DNA from: an uncultured Eubacteriales bacterium
GTDB lineage: Bacteria; Bacillota; Clostridia; Oscillospirales; Oscillospiraceae
Assembly: GCA_900548625.1 (NCBI GenBank)
Contig: URLO01000011.1
Coordinates: 1 to 45,060, forward strand
Length of the DNA stretch: 45,060 nucleotides
Direction: 5' to 3'
This document shows, piece after piece, positions 16,515 through 24,922 of the stretch; within the stretch, counting starts at the first letter, position 1; the number at the start of each line of letters is the position of its first letter. The notes beneath the pieces were generated by a model. That model did not search any database. It saw only the letters and a program-made list of their open reading frames with translations, and was not told the DNA's origin. The translations under genes and the position numbers were made by a program.

Positions 16515-18995
16515 ATGCCGAAACCGAAATGGAACCTGAACACCATTTACATATCCGAGCGCCTTCAGGAGAGCCTGCGTCCCATCTCCCGCTGCGCGAT
16601 GACCACGGTGGTCGCGCCCATGGGCTATGGAAAGACCACGGCGGTGAACTGGTATCTCGGTGAGCGCGCCAAGGCAGAGACGCTGCACATCATCCGCATC
16701 AGCGTGTATTCCGCCAACCTTGCGATCTTCTGGAAAAGCACGCAGGAGGCCTTTGCCCGCGCGGGCTTTCCCTTCCTGCGGGAATACCCCTGCCCCACGG
16801 ACGCCGCGGGCGGCGGGCTGCTGGTGGACGATCTCTGCCACGCGCTGGCGGGCGAAGCGCCCTGCTACCTCTTTATCGACGATTTCCACCTGCTGACGGA
16901 CAAGCGCGCTTCGCTGTTTCTTTGTATGCTGGCAAACCGGCTGCCCGCAAACGTGCATCTGATCGTTGCAAGCCGCGACCGCTTTCTGCCTGCCGCAGAG
17001 GCGGTACGGCTGGGCGCCAGAGTATATCAGATCGGCACAGAGCAGCTCCGCCTCAACCATACGGAGCTTGCCGTCTATGCCCATCGCTGCGGCACGGAGC
17101 TTTCCGATGCGCAGGTCGAAAGCCTTCTCTATTCCAGCGAGGGCTGGTTCTCCGCCGTATATCTGAATCTGCGCACGCTCTCCGAGCGCGGCGTGCTGCC
17201 CAGCCGCCATTCCGACATCTATGCCACCTTCACCGCTGCCATGATCGATCCGCTGCCGGAAAAGCAGCGGGAGTTTTTGGCGGTCATGGGCCTTGCCGAC
17301 GAGTTTACCGTCGAAATGGCACAGGCTGTCACAGGCGATGCGGACGCGGAGCAGCTTCTTTCCATGCTGACCGAGCAGAACGCCTTTGTCACACGCCTGC
17401 CGGATGGCATGTCCTATCGCTTCCACCACATGATGAAGGCGTGCGCCGAGCGCAGCTTCCTGACGATGGCGCAGGAGACGCAGAGGCTCTATTGGGAACG
17501 CTTTGGCCTCTGGTATGAGCAGCACCGGCAGTATCTCCACGCCATCGCCGCCTATCAAAAAAGTGAGAATTACGACGCGCTGCTGCGCGTCATCCGCAGC
17601 GATGCGGGCATTTTGCTTGCGTCGCTGAAGCCCGAGGTTGTGCTGGACGCACTGGACAAATGCCCCGCCGAAACGCTGAAGGCCTATCCCTTTGCCATTC
17701 TGGTGCTGATGCGCCGGATGTTCACATGGCGGCAGATCCCGAAAATGCTGGAGCTGAAGACGCTGCTGCTGACAGCCATCGAGGAGCACCCGGAGCTGTC
17801 CGCGGAGGAGCGCGGCAATCTGCTGGGCGAATGCGACCTCATTTTGAGCTTTCTCTGCTACAACGACATCCGCGCCATGAGCCGCCTGCACCGCAGCGCC
17901 AGCGCGCAGATGTCCCGCCCTGCCATCAGCATCCAATCGAGCGGCGGCTGGACCTTTGGCTCGCCGTCTGTTCTGATGATGTTCTACCGCGCGCCGGGCG
18001 CACTGGAAAGTGCGCTCGCCGAGATGGACGAATGTATGCCCCACTACTACAAGGTCACGAACCACCATGGGCAGGGCGCGGAGACCATCATGCGCGCCGA
18101 GGCGCTGTTCTGTCAGGGCCGCTTCACCGATGCGCACATCGAGCTGGAGCGCGCCTACGCACAGATCCGGGAAAGCGGTCAGGTCAATATGGCGCTCTGC
18201 TGCGATTTTCTGTCATGGCGGCTCTCGCTTCATGCCGATGTGGAGCAGCGCTATACCTTTGCGGAGCGCTATGCAGACCTGCTGCGCTATCACGACGCCT
18301 CGTGGCTCAACCTCTGGAGCGCCACCAGCGCCTATTACCACGCACTGCGCGGCGAAACGGACAAAATTCCGGAGGTTTTTTCACAGCACTGCCTCTCCGA
18401 TATCAACATGCTCGCGCCGGGCAAGCCCATGATGGAAATGATCGAAAATCAGGTCTATCTCGCCCAAGGCGCCTATGCCAAGGTGGTCGGACGCAGCGCA
18501 GGGCTGCTGGCCGTGTGCGAGGCGATGCACTACGCGCTGGTCGCGCTGCATGTCCGCATCCAGACGGCGGCGGCCTATGCGCGGCTGGGAAAACCCGAGG
18601 AAGCCCGCGCAGAGCTGAAAAAGGCGCTTTCCGACGCCGAGCCGGACGGCTTTGTGATGCCGTTCGTGGAGAACTACGGCTTCTTACAGCCCCTGCTGGC
18701 GCAGGAGATAAAAAGCGAGCTGATCGCAAAGATCGCCGGGCTTGGCGAGGCGGCAGGCGCGCGAAGCGCGGCAAGCGCCCGCCCGGCAGCCTTTGCGGCG
18801 CTGACACCGCGGGAATTTGAGATCGTGGAGCTGATGACGCAGCGGCTTTCCAACCGCGAGATCGCGGAAAGGCTCTATCTCTCCGAGGGAAGCGTCAAGC
18901 AGTATGTGAATCAGATCTATTCCAAGCTCCATATCGAGGGCGACACCCGAACCAAACGAAAGCAGCTCGCCGGGCTTGCCGCGCAAAAGGTCTAA
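16515..18995 (+). CDS. MalT-like LuxR-family transcriptional regulator (STAND ATPase)
   Basis: An 826-residue large regulator. N-terminal P-loop domain with Walker A APMGYGKTT (35-42) and Walker B CYLFIDDFHLL (117-127), a long alpha-helical TPR-like middle region (about 340-750), and a C-terminal LuxR helix-turn-helix (about 768-826, LTPREFEIVELM...LSNREIAERLYLS). This is the MalT/AlkS architecture, in which ligand and ATP binding drive oligomerisation and activation. No maltose gene is nearby, so its inducer and targets are unknown. The start at 16515 has GGAGGG upstream; the frame opens earlier at 16455, but that would lie directly on the promoter's start region. Confidence 0.9.
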   Translation: MPKPKWNLNTIYISERLQESLRPISRCAMTTVVAPMGYGKTTAVNWYLGERAKAETLHIIRISVYSANLAIFWKSTQEAFARAGFPFLREYPCPTDAAGGGLLVDDLCHALAGEAPCYLFIDDFHLLTDKRASLFLCMLANRLPANVHLIVASRDRFLPAAEAVRLGARVYQIGTEQLRLNHTELAVYAHRCGTELSDAQVESLLYSSEGWFSAVYLNLRTLSERGVLPSRHSDIYATFTAAMIDPLPEKQREFLAVMGLADEFTVEMAQAVTGDADAEQLLSMLTEQNAFVTRLPDGMSYRFHHMMKACAERSFLTMAQETQRLYWERFGLWYEQHRQYLHAIAAYQKSENYDALLRVIRSDAGILLASLKPEVVLDALDKCPAETLKAYPFAILVLMRRMFTWRQIPKMLELKTLLLTAIEEHPELSAEERGNLLGECDLILSFLCYNDIRAMSRLHRSASAQMSRPAISIQSSGGWTFGSPSVLMMFYRAPGALESALAEMDECMPHYYKVTNHHGQGAETIMRAEALFCQGRFTDAHIELERAYAQIRESGQVNMALCCDFLSWRLSLHADVEQRYTFAERYADLLRYHDASWLNLWSATSAYYHALRGETDKIPEVFSQHCLSDINMLAPGKPMMEMIENQVYLAQGAYAKVVGRSAGLLAVCEAMHYALVALHVRIQTAAAYARLGKPEEARAELKKALSDAEPDGFVMPFVENYGFLQPLLAQEIKSELIAKIAGLGEAAGARSAASARPAAFAALTPREFEIVELMTQRLSNREIAERLYLSEGSVKQYVNQIYSKLHIEGDTRTKRKQLAGLAAQKV

Positions 18996-19019
18996 CCTTT
19001 GGTTAATAGTCATCCCATC

Positions 19020-19060
19020 AGATCCACCGTACAATGTTTGTACGGTGGATCTTTATTTTC
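19020..19060 (+). terminator. Terminator of the MalT-like regulator gene
   Basis: A perfect 13-bp stem (19020-19032 with 19040-19052), 7-base loop, then TTATTTTC. Confidence 0.85.
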
Positions 19061-19081
19061 TGCGGAAAGGAGGGCGTGCAC

Positions 19082-19321
19082 TTGAACCGAAGGTATCTCA
19101 CAGCCGTCACACCGCTGCCCGGCCATGTTTTGCAGGTCGATTTTGTGTCCGGAAGCCGGCTCCTGCTGGACATGAAGCCGTATCTGGATAAGATCCGGTT
19201 TCGCCCGCTTGCAGATGCGCGGGTGTGGAACAGCGCTGTGACCAACGGCATCTTTGTCCGCTTCGGCGATGTGGAGCTGAGCCACGATGAGATATTGTCC
19301 ATGGCGGAGCAGGAGCATTGA
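19082..19321 (+). CDS. Small DUF2442-like protein
   Basis: A 79-residue protein whose pattern (V..L..H.L.VDF.SG.R...DMKPYL, then F.PLAD...W, then FVRFGDVELSHDEIL) matches the DUF2442 family, whose molecular role is not established. The TTG start at 19082 is chosen because GGAGG lies 8 bases upstream; an in-frame GTG at 19076 is too close to it. DUF2442 genes often accompany a DUF4160 gene, and none is visible here. It is the first gene of a run of five small to medium unknown genes reading right. Confidence 0.65.
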   Translation: MNRRYLTAVTPLPGHVLQVDFVSGSRLLLDMKPYLDKIRFRPLADARVWNSAVTNGIFVRFGDVELSHDEILSMAEQEH

Positions 19322-19349
19322 CTCCGTTTATCTGAAAAAGGAGAAGAAT

Positions 19350-20936
19350 ATGATGAAACATTTCCACAAATTTTTGCCCCTTGCGCTGGCGCTGCTTCTG
19401 TGCCTGCCCCTTGCCGCCTGCGGAGAAAAAGAGATGCCGCTTTCCGTCACGCTCGTCAACCGCAGCGGCCACAGCATCTCGTCCATCAGCATCACGCCCT
19501 CGCAAAACAGCGACTGGGACACGGAATTCGTGGACGGGCTGTTCTATGACGGTGACACCATCGAGGCAGGGCTCGGTGCATACAAGCAATCCGAGATTCC
19601 GACGTTCAACATTCTCGTCTACAACGATGAGAACTATATCCTTTACGACACCAGCGTCGATGAGCTGGACTTCACGCTGAATGACGGCGATTATGTCGTC
19701 TTCCTGCCGCCTGAAAACGACGTGCCCATCGATGTGGTGCACGACTATGACCCGGCAGATTATGACGATCTGCTCCTTGACGAGGACGTGCGCGGCCATA
19801 CGGCGGAGGAGCTTGGTCAGGTGGTCGATATCGCGCAGTTTTCCGGCTGCTGGAAGATGGAAAACGCGCCGTTCTATTTCGTCATCAACGACAGCTTCGA
19901 GTGGGTCGCCGTCAATCTCTACGGCGAGCAGGTCGGCCCCGGCTACGTTGTGACGGAGGCGGACTGCATCACGCTGTACATGGAGGACGGCTCGGAGCTG
20001 GCCTCTCTCTGGCAGACCGCCTACGGCGATCTGAGCGACGCAGCCGGCAACACGCTCACGCCCATGGACTACATCATGCTCCTTCCCACGCCGGAGGACG
20101 ACCTCAACCAGACCGCATATTTCCCGGGCGGCTTCACAAATGTCTCGATCGACTACCCCATCCAGATGGAGGCGCATGCGCATCCGAACGTCTCGAACGC
20201 CTTGAGCTTCAACGCCGTCATGGAGGACGGGACGGACGATTATTACTCCAACATCATGATCGCGTTCCAGCCCATCTCCGGCTTCGACCCCTACATGGAA
20301 AAGGGCGCTGCCACGGCGAAGGCCTACATGGTGAAGATGCTTGACGACTTTATGACCAGCATGTACGGAAGCTATCTTCTCAAGTCCTTCGGCTCCAATT
20401 TCAAGGACAACGGCGACCACTACAGTCTGACCGGCTATCTGTGGCTCGACGGCGCGATCTTCTCCAACGGCCCAAGCCATCCCGTGCGCGGCTGCATGGA
20501 GGTGCGCTACTACGGCCCGACCGGCTATGCGCTCGTCGCGGTCACGCTCGCCGAGGAAAGCCGCATCCGCAACTATTTTGACATCTGCAACAACATGCTC
20601 ACAACGCTTTCCTACACCGCAGGCTGGAGCACCGCGCCGAAAGCAAGACCCGCGCAGCCTGCCTACTCCGGCGACACCGGCGACTATGGCACGGCGTACT
20701 ACTGGTACGACGAGGACGGCGATATCTGGTACTGGAACGGCTACGAGAACGAGTTCATCGGCTTCGGCGCGGACGGCTACATCGACGACGATACGGGCGA
20801 GTATATGGAGTCGAACGACGCGGGCTGGGACTATGACGATGAATATTACGACGACTATGATCCGTGGTCCGATCCCGGCGACGGCTGGGGCGATTACGGC
20901 GACTATGACGAGGGCTGGGGTGACTACTTCGGCTGA
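19350..20936 (+). CDS. Large secreted lipoprotein of unknown function with acidic aromatic tail
   Basis: A 528-residue lipoprotein: signal peptide with lipobox LAAC (Cys24), so it is anchored on the outer face of the membrane. Residues 30-120 look like a beta-sandwich on their own (VTLVNRSGHSISSISITPS), and the rest has no family I recognise. The last 75 residues or so are extremely rich in Asp, Tyr, Trp, Gly and Glu (for example DDEYYDDYDPWSDPGDGWGD), a low-complexity acidic tail that might bind metal ions or cell-wall material. GGAG lies before the start. It is followed by a second lipoprotein after 17 bases. Confidence 0.85.
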   Translation: MMKHFHKFLPLALALLLCLPLAACGEKEMPLSVTLVNRSGHSISSISITPSQNSDWDTEFVDGLFYDGDTIEAGLGAYKQSEIPTFNILVYNDENYILYDTSVDELDFTLNDGDYVVFLPPENDVPIDVVHDYDPADYDDLLLDEDVRGHTAEELGQVVDIAQFSGCWKMENAPFYFVINDSFEWVAVNLYGEQVGPGYVVTEADCITLYMEDGSELASLWQTAYGDLSDAAGNTLTPMDYIMLLPTPEDDLNQTAYFPGGFTNVSIDYPIQMEAHAHPNVSNALSFNAVMEDGTDDYYSNIMIAFQPISGFDPYMEKGAATAKAYMVKMLDDFMTSMYGSYLLKSFGSNFKDNGDHYSLTGYLWLDGAIFSNGPSHPVRGCMEVRYYGPTGYALVAVTLAEESRIRNYFDICNNMLTTLSYTAGWSTAPKARPAQPAYSGDTGDYGTAYYWYDEDGDIWYWNGYENEFIGFGADGYIDDDTGEYMESNDAGWDYDDEYYDDYDPWSDPGDGWGDYGDYDEGWGDYFG

Positions 20937-20953
20937 TCGAGGGAGGCGCTGAC

Positions 20954-21406
20954 ATGAAAAAGATCAGACTGACCGCGCTGCTTCTGGCGCTCACAGGCGT
21001 CCTCCTTGCGGGCTGTCATGGCGCGGCAGCGCCGGAAAAGCCGGCGGAAGCGGCAGACGTTGCCGGCGCAGACTGGCGCACATGGGGCTGGATCGACGAT
21101 ACCGGCATCCTCACAGCGCCCGACGGCGAGGAAATTCCGCTTCTGCTGTGCGTATTCACGGAAAACGCGGTGCTTTTCTATGACGACGACACACAGACAG
21201 CGTTTGCAGACCTGCGCTACCCGTATGCAATCGAGGACGCGAAGCAGTCGTATGCTTCCATGACGCTGCTCGACCGGAACGGCGACGGCAGCGCGGATGT
21301 CCGGCTTGTCTTTCTCCATGAGGACGGCACACAGACAGAGCTTGTCTGGTGCCGAAGCGGCGAGGAATTTGCTCTTGCACCGGCTCTGGCCGGTGCAGCG
21401 GAATAA
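20954..21406 (+). CDS. Small lipoprotein of unknown function
   Basis: A 150-residue product with signal peptide and lipobox (LLAGC, Cys21). The mature part has TGILTAPDGEEIPLLLCVF and an aspartate-rich LLDRNGDGSADVRLVF stretch that resembles an EF-hand/dockerin-like calcium loop (DRNGDGSAD), though only one copy is present. GGGAGGCG precedes the ATG. Probably in the same transcript as the larger lipoprotein before it. Function not recognised. Confidence 0.8.
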   Translation: MKKIRLTALLLALTGVLLAGCHGAAAPEKPAEAADVAGADWRTWGWIDDTGILTAPDGEEIPLLLCVFTENAVLFYDDDTQTAFADLRYPYAIEDAKQSYASMTLLDRNGDGSADVRLVFLHEDGTQTELVWCRSGEEFALAPALAGAAE

Positions 21407-21416
21407 GGAGAGGCCC

Positions 21417-22286
21417 GTGGAAGAAAAGAACAGGCGCACGGCGGAGGAGCCGCTGTCGCAGCAGCTTCGCAAGAGCAAGGGCGGCAGGCTGGGCGGAATG
21501 CTCCTTTCGCTGTCGGGCGGTGTCATTGCCGCCGCAGGTATCATTCAGGGCGGCAGTATCGCGCTGATCGTTTTGGGCGCTGTGCTCCTTGCGCTGGGGC
21601 AGGCGGTGCAGGGCCGGTCGAAGGCGCAGGCCGGTCAGCAGGCCTTCGATGCCATCGCACCGGAGATTGTGGGTGCTGTCTTTGAAAACATACAGACAAA
21701 CCCCATCGCGCCCATTTTGGACACAAAGGACACAAACATTCCCCTGCCCGGCCACACCCATTGCAGCGGCAGCGGTTATATCCGGGGAACATACCGGGGA
21801 CTGACAACAGAATTGTGCACCATCCGGCTGACGGAGGTGAACGAGTTTCCGCGCGAGGAAACCGGCCTGTGGGAGAAAAGCGAGTGCGAGGTCTATGTCG
21901 GTCAGTGGCTGCTGTGCAAGCTGGGCCGGGACGTTTCGACGTGGCTGACCATCTGGCCGCGGGAGAAGCTGCTTCGCTCCAAAACGATCCAAACAGGGAA
22001 TGCAGCCTTTGACCGGCGCTTCCATCTGAGCAGCGATGACGAAGCCTCTGCCCTTCGCATCCTGACCCCCGGCCGGATGGAGCGGATTCTGGCGCTGGCG
22101 GATTCCTGCGCCGGAAAATTCTCTGTAAATCTCAATCGCGACGGCAGGCTGTATCTTGCCGTTCACAGCGGGCGCGGCTTTTTTGATATCGGCAAAGGCC
22201 ATGAAACCCCTGCGCAGCTGCGCCGGCGCTTTGCCCAGGAACTGAAATGGTTTACGGACATGATCGACGTATTCGACGGCGTGTAA
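21417..22286 (+). CDS. DUF3137-like membrane protein
   Basis: A 289-residue protein with a basic N-terminus, two closely spaced membrane segments (about residues 24-62, LGGMLLSLSGGVIAAAGII and ALIVLGAVLLAL) and a soluble domain that resembles DUF3137 (GYIRGTYRGLTTELCTIRLTEV, FDRRFHLSSDDEASALRILTP, LYLAVHSGRGFFDI). The family's function is unknown. The GTG at 21417 with AGGAGAGG upstream is the likely start; the frame continues back to 21297 inside the preceding gene. It begins 10 bases after the lipoprotein stop. Confidence 0.75.
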   Translation: MEEKNRRTAEEPLSQQLRKSKGGRLGGMLLSLSGGVIAAAGIIQGGSIALIVLGAVLLALGQAVQGRSKAQAGQQAFDAIAPEIVGAVFENIQTNPIAPILDTKDTNIPLPGHTHCSGSGYIRGTYRGLTTELCTIRLTEVNEFPREETGLWEKSECEVYVGQWLLCKLGRDVSTWLTIWPREKLLRSKTIQTGNAAFDRRFHLSSDDEASALRILTPGRMERILALADSCAGKFSVNLNRDGRLYLAVHSGRGFFDIGKGHETPAQLRRRFAQELKWFTDMIDVFDGV

Positions 22287-22300
22287 AGGAGGTGGACAAC

Positions 22301-22498
22301 ATGCCCCTTTGGTTGGCTGCGGTGCTGCTGGCGCTGGCAGCTTCCGGCATTGTGCTGTGCCGCAAATATCTGTGCGGAAACAAAACCGCATACATTCTTT
22401 GCATCCTTTTCTGTTCGCTGCTGGCGCTGGCCTGCATCGTTTATATTGGTCTGACCCTTCTCTTTGTAGGTGCCGTGCAAAGTCAGCCGCCTGCATAA
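22301..22498 (+). CDS. Small two-helix membrane protein
   Basis: A 65-residue, almost entirely hydrophobic protein with two membrane segments (about 2-18 and 30-56) joined by a short basic loop (CRKYLCGNK). AAGGAGG lies at good distance from the ATG. It is 14 bases after the DUF3137-like gene and is followed by a terminator, so it closes the operon. No family recognised. Confidence 0.65.
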   Translation: MPLWLAAVLLALAASGIVLCRKYLCGNKTAYILCILFCSLLALACIVYIGLTLLFVGAVQSQPPA

Positions 22499-22520
22499 AC
22501 AGAACGAAGTATCAAAAAAT

Positions 22521-22562
22521 GAAGTCCCGGCTGCCATGAAAGGCAGCCGGGCTTCTTGTTTC
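22521..22562 (+). terminator. Terminator of the lipoprotein cluster
   Basis: A stem of about 14 bp (22521-22535 with 22542-22555, one bulge) is followed by TTGTTTCC. The rest of the 357-base gap to 22855 holds only the promoter described next; I see no gene in 22563-22779. Confidence 0.8.
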
Positions 22563-22779
22563 CATCTCCTTTTGTCCAAGCAAACGCGTTTCACCCCATC
22601 GACTCCGGTGCCAGATGCAGCAGCAAAATCGGGCGAACGCGCAAAGCGCTCTGCCTGAGACATAAGGCGGCAGTCATGCCGTGGAGCTTCTGCCGAAGCG
22701 CCGTCTCCCCTCCGGCGATCAGGTCTCTGCCCACCGAAAATCATGGCGCAAACGGGCCTGTTTTTGGCGCGGCTGCGGT

Positions 22780-22809
22780 TTGACAGTCTGATAAGCCATA
22801 TGCTATTTT
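22780..22809 (+). promoter_or_regulatory. Promoter of the metallophosphoesterase gene
   Basis: A consensus TTGACA (22780-22785) is followed after 18 bases by TATTTT (22804-22809) preceded by TGC, an extended -10. Confidence 0.65.
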
Positions 22810-22855
22810 CAAATTGATACAGACGACAGGCACGAGCATTGCTGAGGGTATGGAT

Positions 22856-23800
22856 ATGACGAATCAATGTTATGCACATGAAACAGCGCGAACCATTCAG
22901 GCCGTGCGTTGCTGTAATGGTGATTTGACCATCGCGTTGGTCGCGGACTCGCATCTGGACAATTCCGCGCCGGAGACGGTCGAGAATATTGCCGCCGTCG
23001 ATCAGGCCGTGCAGTTTGACTGCTGCGTCCATTCGGGAGACTTTCTCGCCGGTGAGATCGGCGGACGATATGCAGGGCGCTTGCTGCGGCAGCAGCTTTC
23101 TCTGTTCCCGGCGGCGATTTCGAGCGGGCGATTCTTCCCGGTTCAGGGAAATCACGATGCATGCAGCGGGCCGTGCTCCGGGAAGCTTTGGCCGGAGGCC
23201 ATCCGCTTTCTGGATGCGGAGGAGGACGTCCGGCGCCCTGCGCAGAAGCCCTATTACTATGTAGATATTGCGAAGGAACAGGTCCGGCTCGTATTCCTGT
23301 GCTCTTATTTTTACGAACAGCGCGGCGGCGCTTCGGCCATGGTATTCGGATACGAAGAAAGCCAGATTCATTGGCTGCAAGAGACGGCGCTGAACTTACC
23401 GGCGGACTGGACAGTCCTGCTGTTTTCCCACGACGCGCCGTTTTCTGCATTGCTGTCCGATGAAAAGACGGCACTCGAAAAGAACAATATCGCCAACGGT
23501 AATCCAGTCTTTTCCGCGCTCGACCAGTGCCGGAAGCAGTATGGCTTCGACGTGGCCGGATGGTTCATCGGCCACTATCACGGCGACCGGATCATAACAC
23601 GTTTCGGGGTCCCCTTCGTGATCACCGCGTCGGAGACTGCCTATGACCCGCAGCTGTTTGACGACGACGTGCGCTTCTGGGAGCGCGATCTGGGCACACC
23701 GAGCGAAGACCTCTGGGATGCGCTCGTCCTGAAAAAGAGCGAGCGCCGGGTCTATCTGAAACGCTTCGGCGCGGGTGAGGACAGAATCGTTCACTATTAA
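22856..23800 (+). CDS. Calcineurin-like metallophosphoesterase
   Basis: A 314-residue cytosolic phosphoesterase with the full set of metal-binding motifs in order: DSH (VADSHLD, about 32), GD (HSGDFL), GNHD (QGNHDA), a lone His (FSHDAP) and GHYH (IGHYHGD). Two metal ions would activate water against a phosphate ester; the substrate cannot be told from sequence. There is no signal peptide. The ATG at 22856 is favoured because GAGGGT lies upstream; 22850 is a possible alternative. It stands alone behind its own promoter. The 200 bases after it are AT-rich with no clear gene. Confidence 0.88.
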   Translation: MTNQCYAHETARTIQAVRCCNGDLTIALVADSHLDNSAPETVENIAAVDQAVQFDCCVHSGDFLAGEIGGRYAGRLLRQQLSLFPAAISSGRFFPVQGNHDACSGPCSGKLWPEAIRFLDAEEDVRRPAQKPYYYVDIAKEQVRLVFLCSYFYEQRGGASAMVFGYEESQIHWLQETALNLPADWTVLLFSHDAPFSALLSDEKTALEKNNIANGNPVFSALDQCRKQYGFDVAGWFIGHYHGDRIITRFGVPFVITASETAYDPQLFDDDVRFWERDLGTPSEDLWDALVLKKSERRVYLKRFGAGEDRIVHY

Positions 23801-23944
23801 AGAGATGGAGGGATCCATAATCATTTAGCACAATAGGAGTCAACTGCGATGTTTCGAAATAGAGCACAATTATTCTCTTTGTCTGCTTTAACGAATTAGT
23901 CCGCTTGAACCCGTAGAAGATTTCATTTTCATTCTGTTTTCCTG

Positions 23945-23988
23945 TAAAAATGCGGCGTACAGCCGATGGGGCTGCACGCCGCGTTTTC
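23945..23988. terminator. Bidirectional terminator between metallophosphoesterase and CPBP protease
   Basis: A 13-bp stem with one interior mismatch (23952-23964 with 23970-23982), loop GATG. T-rich sequence follows on both strands (GTTTTCG rightward, ATTTTTAC leftward). Confidence 0.8.
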
Positions 23989-24002
23989 GCGTTTGTGGTC
24001 AA

Positions 24003-24806
24003 TTATATGGCAGGATGTTCGTGCGTTTTCTTTCCCAAAAGGATGCCAAAGACGGCGATCAGAAGCAGATTGACGATCAGAACGACGAGGCTTCCCTCCA
24101 TCTTCGGCGCGCCGCCGGAGAGCAGGACATTTCCCGTAAATTCTGTCCTGTACAAATGCGGATAATCCTCCGCCAGCGCCACGCCGCCAAGGATGACCGA
24201 GCCGATGCTGTTCCAGATAAAATGCATCAGCGTCGGGGCCAGCAGGGACTGCGTATATTCCAGCACAGCGGTCATCAGAAGGCTCATCGTCACCACATTC
24301 AAGACTGGCACCAGCCCCGCCTCAAATGCACCCGCGTGCAGGAAGGTGAACAGCGCCGTCGTCGCGGCCGCAGCGGCAGCAGTATGATAATTTGCCTTCA
24401 GCATCTGGTACAGGTATCCCCGCACAAGCAGCTCCTGCATGGCGCTGTTGATGAGCACGGAGACGATCCAGAGCCACAGCATGGCAATCTCATTCCGCCC
24501 CGCAAACCGCATCGTCCCGGACAAAAGCAGCACCGCAGCCGTGCCTCCAAGCCACAAAACTCCCGCTCCAAGTCCGATCAGGGTGCTTTTCAGCGGCGAT
24601 GCGATCAGGTGCAGGCGCAGCTTTCTTTTTTCCGGAAGCCAGAACAGCACCGTCCATCCCGCTGCGGATAAAAACGGGATCAGCTCCGCCCAGAATCTCC
24701 ATATTGCCGCGTTTTCCGTCTCCGGGAGCGGCAGCAGCCCCGTGAGCACTGCCCAGCCCACAAAGAATCCCACCGCTTTTGCCACGGTTATGCAAAGTTT
24801 TTTCAT
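24003..24806 (-). CDS. CPBP-family intramembrane metalloprotease
   Basis: A 267-residue membrane protein with seven or eight hydrophobic segments. It has the three signature motifs of the CAAX-protease/bacteriocin-processing family: QELLVRGYLY (about 145-155; the usual EExxxR reads QExxxR), FTFLH (FxxxH) and HFIWN (HxxxN). Such proteins cleave within or near the membrane, and in bacteria some confer self-immunity to bacteriocins; no bacteriocin gene is visible here. GGACAGAAGGAC precedes the ATG. It is a single-gene unit between two terminators. Confidence 0.85.
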   Translation of the reverse strand: MKKLCITVAKAVGFFVGWAVLTGLLPLPETENAAIWRFWAELIPFLSAAGWTVLFWLPEKRKLRLHLIASPLKSTLIGLGAGVLWLGGTAAVLLLSGTMRFAGRNEIAMLWLWIVSVLINSAMQELLVRGYLYQMLKANYHTAAAAAATTALFTFLHAGAFEAGLVPVLNVVTMSLLMTAVLEYTQSLLAPTLMHFIWNSIGSVILGGVALAEDYPHLYRTEFTGNVLLSGGAPKMEGSLVVLIVNLLLIAVFGILLGKKTHEHPAI

Positions 24807-24865
24807 GTCCTTCTGTCCTTTTCAAATTGCGTGATCGCTTCCGAAGGCGCGATTTTACGGCCGCA

Positions 24866-24898
24866 AAACTGCCCGCCGCCCATCCGGGCGGCGGGCGC
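24866..24898 (-). terminator. Terminator of pepC
   Basis: An 11-bp GC stem (24871-24881 with 24886-24896) followed by AGTTTTGC on the minus strand, 25 bases past the pepC stop. Confidence 0.8.
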
Positions 24899-24922
24899 TT
24901 TGTATCGGGGAAATGCTTGCGT

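Noticed and set aside
16473..18137. A 554-codon frame opposite the MalT-like regulator gene
   Set aside because: Shadow of a GC-rich gene on the other strand; no ribosome binding site or recognisable domain.
22563..22779. Short frames on both strands between the lipoprotein cluster and the metallophosphoesterase
   Set aside because: No start with a ribosome binding site and no recognisable sequence; treated as intergenic.
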